From: Corella eumyota
Taxonomy: Eukaryota; Chordata; Ascidiacea; Phlebobranchia; Corellidae
Length of the DNA stretch: 64,000 nt
NCBI GenBank assembly: GCA_963082875.1
Contig: OY720097.1
Coordinates: 18,918,501-18,982,500 of the forward strand
Direction of reading: 5' to 3'
Of the stretch, positions 62,701 to 64,000 are shown one piece after another. Numbering within the stretch: position 1 is the first letter of the stretch; every line of letters starts with the position of its first letter. The notes beneath the pieces are model-generated. The model saw only the letters and a program-made list of their open reading frames with translations, was not told the DNA's origin and did not search any database. The position numbers and the translations under genes were made by a program.

Positions 62701-63400
62701 AATTTGTATGCAATATCATTGGCCAAAAATATCACGTGACCTAATTAAACCCAAAATAAAAATTACCTCAAACATTTGTTTTACTGAAAATTTTCGCGAA
62801 ATGTTTTATCTTGAATGTTAGTTAGGCCAATGCGCGTCTAATAAAATACAAAATTTTAGGTTTTGAGATTTCATAAATTTTTAATAAAAGTTTCATAACT
62901 TTTATGAATATTAATATTTTCGAAAAATATTTTGTAAACACGGTAATTGGACCTGTGCGGTTCTAACACAACAATTATTTTTCGATTTAAAATTTGTTAT
63001 TTTTTTTTTTTAAATTTGTATGCAATATCATTGGCCAAAAATATCACGTGACCTAATTAAACCCAAAATAAAAATTACCTCAAACTTTTGTTTTACTGAA
63101 AATTTTCGCGAAATGTTTTATGTTGAATGTTAGTTAGGCCAATGCGCGTCTAATAAAATACAAAATTTTAGGTTTTGAGATTTCATAAATTTTTAATAAA
63201 AGTTTCATAACTTTTATGAATATTAATATTTTCGAAAAATATTTTGTAAACACGGTAATTGGACCTGTGCGGTTCTAACAAAACAATTATTTTTCGATTT
63301 AAAATTTTTAATTTTTTTTCAAAAAATTTGTATGCAATATCATTGGCCAAAAATATCACGTGACCTAATTAAACCCAAAATAAAAATTACCTCAAACTTT
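53800..63400 (+). repeat. Long higher-order repeat blocks of about 13-14 monomers
   Basis: The GCGCGCCTAATTATAT variant occurs at 54108, 58156 and 62520 (steps 4048 and 4364). The same order of neighbouring variants (GTTGGCC, then TCTACTTAAAATTTT, then TGCGGTCC) accompanies it each time. Within the first block a three-monomer segment (about 55010-55940) is itself repeated (about 55950-56880). Confidence 0.75.
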
Positions 63401-64000
63401 TGTTCTACTTAAAATTTTTGCAAAATGTTTTATCTTGAATGTTAGTTAGGCCAATGCGCGTCTAATAAAATACAAAATTTTAGGTTTTGAGATTTCATAA
63501 ATTTTTAATAAAAGTTTCATAACTTTTATGAATATTAATATTTTTGAAAAATATTTTGTAAACACGGTAATTGGACCTGTGCGGTTCTAACAAAACAATT
63601 ATTTTTCGATTTAAAAATTTTATTTTTTTCCAAAAAATTTGTATGCAATTGGCCAAAAATATCACGTGACCTAATGAAAAGCAAAATAAAAATTACCTCA
63701 AACTTTTGTTTTACTGAAAATTTTTACGAAATGTTTTATCTTGAATGTTAGTTAGGCCAATGCGCGTCTAATAAAATACAAAATTTTAGGTTTTGAGATT
63801 TCATAAATTTTTAATAAAAGTGTCATAACTTTTATGAATATTAATATTTTTGAAAAATATTAGGTAATCACGGTAATTGGACCTGTGCGGTTCTAACACA
63901 ACAATTATTTTTCGATTTAAAATTTTTTATTTTTTTTTTTAAATTTGTATGCAATATCATTGGCCAAAAATATCACGTGACCTAATTAAACCCAAAATAA

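Larger units (their letters stand above)
26850..64000 (+). repeat. 37-kb tandem satellite array, about 312-bp monomer, about 119 copies
   Basis: Successive GGACCTGTGCGG landmarks lie about 310-313 bases apart (for example 27481, 27793, 28106, 28416, 28728), to the window end, all in the same orientation. Ordered landmarks in a monomer: GGACCTGTGCGGTTCTAACA, TTTCGATTTAAAAT, a variable T/A run, GTATGCAATATCATTGGCCA, ATATCACGTGACCTAAT, AATTACCTCAAAC, TTTCGCGAAATG, TTAGTTAGGCCAATGCGCGT, TTAGGTTTTGAGATTTCATA, CATAACTTTTATGAATATTA, TTTTCGAAAAATATTTTGTA. No other element interrupts it. The recurring 61-62-codon open frames begin at TTG and cross the homopolymer run; they are not treated as genes. 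A pericentromeric or subtelomeric location is possible but unproven. Confidence 0.96.

Noticed and set aside
26850-64000. CRISPR array or other spacer-bearing repeat
   Set aside because: The repeats are about 312 bp and directly adjoining, with no unique spacers, in a eukaryotic context.
26850-64000. Tandem transposable elements or LTR-type repeats
   Set aside because: No terminal repeats, target-site duplications or coding region were seen. Head-to-tail 312-bp units with higher-order structure fit a satellite.

Overview
The window is eukaryotic and almost certainly from an invertebrate animal. It is very AT-rich, its genes are split into many small exons by short GT-AG introns, and the encoded protein type (EGF, C-type lectin and receptor tyrosine phosphatase domains in one chain) is typical of metazoans. 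The compact introns and lectin/EGF-rich receptors would fit a tunicate or a cnidarian, but nothing here fixes the species. No bacterial-style operons, tRNA, rRNA or CRISPR arrays were seen, and I found no convincing gene on the minus strand.

Left third (1-24746): two head-to-tail paralogous genes on the + strand, called A and B here. Each encodes a single-pass receptor-type protein tyrosine phosphatase (RPTP) whose outside part is built from C-type-lectin-like domains (CTLDs) and EGF-like domains, followed by a transmembrane helix, a juxtamembrane segment and two tandem PTP domains (D1, D2). Gene B (12134-24746) is complete: I assemble 38 exons giving 1953 codons, starting with a signal peptide. 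Gene A (1-11060) has lost its 5' end to the window edge; 36 exons are visible. In gene A one base is missing in the D1 exon just after the catalytic loop, so the reading frame hits a stop at 8566-8568, although every later exon is still open and correctly spliced in the original frame. The ectodomain exons are all phase 1-1 cassettes and differ in number between A and B, whereas the 3' halves (membrane-proximal lectin-like domain onward) match closely even in their introns.

Middle (24747-26850): AT-rich intergenic DNA with a 34-bp minisatellite (about 25703-25920), then increasingly recognisable, decayed copies of the satellite that follows.

Right 58% (about 26850-64000, running off the window): an uninterrupted tandem array of a roughly 312-bp satellite monomer, about 119 copies, all in one orientation. 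It is organised into nested higher-order repeats (2-, 3-, 5-, about 13-14- and 15-monomer units). Nearly every monomer keeps a CACGTG E-box, CCAAT-type pentamers in both directions and a TTTCGCGAAA palindrome. The short recurring open frames in the array are not genes.

How the genes might work together: B should be a cell-surface receptor whose lectin/EGF arm meets an extracellular ligand and whose D1 removes phosphate from tyrosines; D2 looks catalytically weakened and probably regulates or binds partners. Two Tyr-Glu-Asn motifs (juxtamembrane and C-terminal tail) are possible phospho-dependent docking sites. If A really is frameshifted, it would give a receptor with a truncated, probably inactive, phosphatase part. 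Ligand and biological role cannot be read from the sequence.
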